DNA of 55,550 nucleotides from Sideroxydans sp. (lineage in GTDB: Bacteria > Pseudomonadota > Gammaproteobacteria > Burkholderiales > Gallionellaceae): contig JABFSI010000085.1 in the NCBI GenBank assembly GCA_013140695.1, positions 1-55,550 of the forward strand, written 5' to 3'. Positions within the stretch are counted from its first letter, which is position 1; the number at the start of each line of letters is the position of its first letter. The translations under genes were made by a program, and so were the position numbers. Below, piece after piece: positions 52,530-55,550 of the stretch. Under the pieces are notes generated by a model, which saw nothing but the letters and a program-made list of their open reading frames with translations, searched no databases and was not told the DNA's origin.

Positions 52530-52670
52530 AGTGTTACCTCGATCGAAATGCAATGATTAAAAAGCGTTAGTAAATTATTAAGGCCAATGCCGATGCACTA
52601 GATTACAAAGGGTTTTTGCATGATGCATGGCTTTGTAAGCTTTGTAAAGCTGAGGCGAACGCTATGACAA

Positions 52671-53951
52671 TTACTTGTGATTACCTACGTGGGGCGGGAA
52701 AATTCGTACCACTTTTACCGCTCTATCCTGTGTCTGAATAATCTCCATAGGATAGTCGCCAATTTTGACGCTTGTTCCCGCTTCTGGAATGTCTTGCAGA
52801 TGCTCTGAAATAAGTCCGTTAAGCGTTTTAGCTTCACCTAAAGGCAGGTGCCAGCCCAACTTGCGATTTAATTCGCGCAGACTGCTACTGCCTTCAAGCA
52901 AATAACTACCGTCGGTTTGCCGCAAAAATTTACCCGTTTGGGCTGGCGATTGAGTAGTGAAGTCACCCACAATTTCTTCCAAAATATTTTCTAGGGTCAC
53001 GAGGCCCAACAGCTCGCCGTATTCATCCACCACCAAACCCATGCGGGCACGGCGCTCTTGAAATTGTTGTAATTGCTTAAGCAAAGGCGTATCGGAAGGA
53101 ATGAAATACGGCTCTTGCAATGTTTCGCGCAGCAGCGTGGTGTCTAAAACCTCTTCTTGTAGCAGAGCCAGCACACGTTTGAGGTGCAGGATGCCGATGA
53201 TATTGCTTTGTGATTCAGCATAAACAGGGGTCAAGGTGTGATGGCTGGTAATAATTTGCTGGCGCAATTCGGCGGGGTCTGTGTCGATATGTAACGACTC
53301 TATCTGGTTTCGCGGCACCATCACATCGTTCACAGTGATACGTTCCAAGTCCACCAGATTCAGCAACATTTTTTGATGTTTGCGCGGCAAGAAATGCTCC
53401 GCCTCCAAGACTAATCCGCGTAATTCTTCTAGCGTCACCTTCTGCTTGCTTTGATCGGTTTGCACGCGAATACCAAATAGCCATAAACAGCCCTTCACCA
53501 CCGCAGTGGCAATAAATACCACAGGATGAAACAGCGTGATGAGTGGCGCTAACAAATAGCTGGAAGGTAGCGCCACGCGCTCGGGATGGCTCGCTGCGAT
53601 AATCTTCGGCATGATTTCGCTGAACACCAGCAAAACAAACGTGATGAGTAGTGTGCCCAGCAACAGAGCAAGCTCGCTCGCCCCGAACAAACGCAGAATC
53701 AGTATATTGGTGACCGCGGCCGCCGCCACATTAAGCAAGGTATTGCCGAATAAAATCGAGCCCAGTAATTTATCCACCTTGGACAGTAGGCGCCCTGTCA
53801 GTTTTGCACTGCGGTTTCCTTTGCGAATCAGCAGGTTTAAGCGATAGCGATTGATTGCCATCATGCTGGTCTCGGCGGCAGAAAACCAAGCGCCAAAAAT
53901 GAGTAGCAACAGCAGTATTCCAAATAGCGCGTTGAGTGTGAGGTCGTCCAA
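52671..53951 (-). CDS. CNNM/CBS/CorC-family transport or resistance protein
   Basis: Membrane protein of 426 residues of the HlyC/CorC (CNNM, DUF21) family linked to magnesium and cobalt efflux. Four N-terminal membrane segments (DUF21, about 1-190: FSAAETSMMAINRYRLN, SILFGNTLLNVAAAAVTNIL) are followed by two CBS domains (about 205-330: VMVPRNQIESLHIDTDPAEL, ARMGLVVDEYGELLGLVTLE) and a C-terminal CorC_HlyC domain. The best start is TTG 53951. It is separated from lgt by 55 bp and from pilC by a 141-bp AT-rich gap that probably holds the pilC promoter. Confidence 0.88.
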   Translation of the reverse strand: MDDLTLNALFGILLLLLIFGAWFSAAETSMMAINRYRLNLLIRKGNRSAKLTGRLLSKVDKLLGSILFGNTLLNVAAAAVTNILILRLFGASELALLLGTLLITFVLLVFSEIMPKIIAASHPERVALPSSYLLAPLITLFHPVVFIATAVVKGCLWLFGIRVQTDQSKQKVTLEELRGLVLEAEHFLPRKHQKMLLNLVDLERITVNDVMVPRNQIESLHIDTDPAELRQQIITSHHTLTPVYAESQSNIIGILHLKRVLALLQEEVLDTTLLRETLQEPYFIPSDTPLLKQLQQFQERRARMGLVVDEYGELLGLVTLENILEEIVGDFTTQSPAQTGKFLRQTDGSYLLEGSSSLRELNRKLGWHLPLGEAKTLNGLISEHLQDIPEAGTSVKIGDYPMEIIQTQDRAVKVVRIFPPHVGNHK

Positions 53952-54006
53952 AGTTAATTCATTATTTATGTGGGGGAGGGGATGGTGTTTGACGGATAGG
54001 GGCGTG

Positions 54007-54840
54007 TCAAGTGGTGCGGCGCAAGCTGGTGCGCATCATCCAGATGCCAATTAACACCATAGGTAAACTCAACCACTGCCCCATACTGATGTTAAAAGTC
54101 ATCAATCCAAAAATCCCATCATCAGGGTTGCGCGCGAACTCGGCGATGAAGCGGAAACTACCGTAACCGATGAGGAACAAGCCTGACACTGCACCCACTG
54201 GGCGCGGCTTACTCGAATACCACCACAGCAAAATAAAAAATAGCACACCTTCCAGCGCAAACTCATACAACTGTGAAGCATGACGCGGGAGGCTATCTAC
54301 TTGTGGAAATACCATGCCCCACGCCCCATCAGTGGGGCGCCCCCACAACTCGCCATTGATGAAATTGCCAATGCGCCCAAAGCCTAAGCCCGGGGGCACT
54401 AAAGGCGCGATGAAATCCATTAAAGCGAGCCATTGAATTTTGCGGCCGTGTGCGAACAACGCCATCGCAATCAACACGCCGAGGAAGCCGCCATGGAATG
54501 ACATGCCGCCTTCCCACACCGCTAGAATTTTGAAGGGATGAGAAAAGTAATAGCTGGGGTTGTAGAACAACACCTCGCCTAAACGTCCACCCAGCACCAC
54601 CCCTAGTACGCCGTAGAAAAGTAAATCGTCGAGAAACTTTTCGTCCCATGGCTTAACTCCCTCGCCCGCTCGCGGGAGAGGGCTGGGGAGAGGGTGTTTT
54701 TGTGAGTTTCGCGCGCGTAAGCGCACCCTCCCCAACCAAATAAAACAAGCAAAAGCCAACAGATACATCAGCCCATACCAGTGGATGCCGAAAGGACCGA
54801 GGTGGATGGCGACAGGGTCGAATTGTGGGTGAGTGAACAT
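54007..54840 (-). CDS. lgt: Prolipoprotein diacylglyceryl transferase with an in-frame repeat
   Basis: Seven-helix inner-membrane enzyme of 277 residues that adds diacylglycerol to the lipobox Cys of prolipoproteins. Family motifs: [14 protein letters not shown], the phosphatidylglycerol-binding [20 protein letters not shown], and [18 protein letters not shown] 54840 gives the standard [16 protein letters not shown] start. Between the first helix and [13 protein letters not shown] there is an unusual [13 protein letters not shown] stretch encoded by a palindromic repeat. It should process the lipoproteins predicted in this window. Confidence 0.95.
   Translation of the reverse strand: MFTHPQFDPVAIHLGPFGIHWYGLMYLLAFACFIWLGRVRLRARNSQKHPLPSPLPRAGEGVKPWDEKFLDDLLFYGVLGVVLGGRLGEVLFYNPSYYFSHPFKILAVWEGGMSFHGGFLGVLIAMALFAHGRKIQWLALMDFIAPLVPPGLGFGRIGNFINGELWGRPTDGAWGMVFPQVDSLPRHASQLYEFALEGVLFFILLWWYSSKPRPVGAVSGLFLIGYGSFRFIAEFARNPDDGIFGLMTFNISMGQWLSLPMVLIGIWMMRTSLRRTT
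54659..54697. repeat. Palindromic repeat translated inside lgt
   Basis: On the plus strand CCCTCGCCCGCTCGCGGGAG (54659-54678) continues as AGGGCTGGGGAGAGGG, a hairpin with CCCGCTCGCGGG at its core and a G-rich tail. On the coding strand it reads [13 protein letters not shown]. It lies in a cytoplasmic loop where extra residues are tolerated. A relative sits in the argH-kinase gap (6794-6826). Confidence 0.75.
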
Positions 54841-54971
54841 GGGGTGCGAATGTACCACAGGGCAAAAATAAAAATTATTTACGCCGCCGATATGGATTGA
54901 CTTTGTGTTGATGGTGAGTACCCTGCGCGCGGCTTTTTAGAAACATCAACGTAACATTACAAGGAACAGAC

Positions 54972-55475
54972 ATGAAGAAAAGCTTTATTAGTATAGCGGT
55001 AGGAGCATTATTTTTAAGTGGATGCGCCACGATTTTTGAAGGCGGTACGCAGCCAGTTACGTTTAAGAGTGTACCTGACACAGCAGCCATTTCGATTCTG
55101 AATCATGCGGGAGAAAAAGTGCATGCAGGCACCACACCCATGACCGTGACACTCAAACGTGGCGCGGGCTATTTCAAAGCAGAGTCTTATACCGTTAATG
55201 TCACTAAAGAAGGCTACATCTCTAAAGACATTACAGTGACGGGTTCGGTGAACGGTTGGTATGTCGCCAACATCTTGTTTGGCGGTTTAATTGGACTGTT
55301 GGTGGTTGATCCCATTACGGGCGCCATGTATGACCTGACACCCGATACCGTCAGTGCCACGCTGGATGCGATGAATGTGAAAACATCTAGCAATGAACGT
55401 TCTCTCACCGTTGTATTGGCGGAGCAACTGCCTGCGGATGCTTGGAAAAATGCACGTTTGATTAAGACCAATTAA
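54972..55475 (+). CDS. Predicted lipoprotein with PEGA-like domain
   Basis: Outer-envelope lipoprotein of 167 residues. The signal is MKKSFISIAVGALFLSGCAT with lipobox LSGC at about residues 15-18. The mature part has a strand-rich stretch resembling a PEGA domain (ISILNHAGEKVHAGTTPMTV, YTVNVTKEGYISKDITVTG), then a hydrophobic, Gly-rich segment (YVANILFGGLIGLLVVDPIT) typical of small lipoproteins ending GAMYDLTP. Function unknown. AAGGAACAG precedes the ATG. It is divergent from lgt and ends in a terminator. Confidence 0.82.
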   Translation: MKKSFISIAVGALFLSGCATIFEGGTQPVTFKSVPDTAAISILNHAGEKVHAGTTPMTVTLKRGAGYFKAESYTVNVTKEGYISKDITVTGSVNGWYVANILFGGLIGLLVVDPITGAMYDLTPDTVSATLDAMNVKTSSNERSLTVVLAEQLPADAWKNARLIKTN

Positions 55476-55494
55476 GTTTCATTGTTTTAACAAC

Positions 55495-55530
55495 AAAGCT
55501 GCCCGCCTTGAGCGGGCAGCTTTGTTTTTG
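55495..55530 (+). terminator. Terminator after the lipoprotein gene
   Basis: AAAGCTGCCCGC (55495-55506) and GCGGGCAGCTTT (55512-55523) form a 12-bp perfect stem with a short loop, followed by GTTTTTG. Confidence 0.9.
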
Positions 55531-55550
55531 CAGCTAGGAAAAGTCTCGCT

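Overview
The window is a chromosomal segment of a betaproteobacterium. I infer the order Nitrosomonadales, with Gallionellaceae-type relatives, from gene order: an uninterrupted mraZ-to-ftsZ/lpxC division and cell-wall cluster, then a DciA-like protein, an M23 peptidase, secA, argJ, a DUF815 ATPase, a Nudix-ThiE fusion, yacG, zapD, coaE, pilD and pilC. MurE carries the DNPR motif, so the peptidoglycan is the meso-diaminopimelate type of a Gram-negative. No tRNA, rRNA operon or CRISPR array was seen.

Layout. 1-125: right end of an IS3-family insertion sequence. 164-6.7 kb: ogt, xerD, rpiA, phoU, ppx, RNase P RNA and (minus strand) argH. 6.8-9.4 kb: a LytS/AlgZ-type kinase, its LytTR regulator and a ParA-like ATPase. 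9.4-12.8 kb: accessory block with a Phd/RelE-type toxin-antitoxin pair, two small lipoproteins, an ankyrin protein, a DUF2085 membrane protein, a zinc-ribbon membrane protein, a possible 24-codon gene and an XRE regulator. 13.0-30.9 kb: the dcw cluster mraZ-rsmH-ftsL-ftsI-murE-murF-mraY-murD-ftsW-murG-murC-murB-ddl-ftsQ-ftsA-ftsZ, mostly with overlapping start and stop codons, preceded by a strong promoter with four MraZ boxes at exact 10-bp spacing. 31.0-38.2 kb: lpxC, a small membrane protein, dciA-like (minus strand), M23 peptidase, secA, a cNMP-binding protein and argJ with its terminator.

38.2-47.0 kb: a type I restriction-modification island between argJ and the DUF815 gene, ordered hsdM, hsdS, dinD, a BRO-type gene, a 72-bp hsdR remnant, a YjjJ-type HipA kinase and hsdR. 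This is the most unusual part. The helicase domain of HsdR carries an in-frame 444-bp insertion (45011-45454) bounded by perfect 15-bp inverted repeats and encoding an apparently intact GIY-YIG nuclease domain. A solitary copy of the same terminal motif lies in frame elsewhere in hsdR. The dinD gene appears cut by an in-frame TAG, and the first 72 bp of an hsdR gene are left on the other side of the yjjJ insertion.

47.0-55.5 kb: DUF815 ATPase and Nudix-ThiE on the plus strand; yacG, zapD, coaE, pilD, pilC, a CNNM/CorC-type protein and lgt on the minus strand; then a small lipoprotein with a terminator. A recurring theme is short palindromic repeats: three CCACAGAG-type hairpins in gaps of the dcw operon, a REP cluster between mraY and murD, and repeats translated in frame inside hsdR and lgt.
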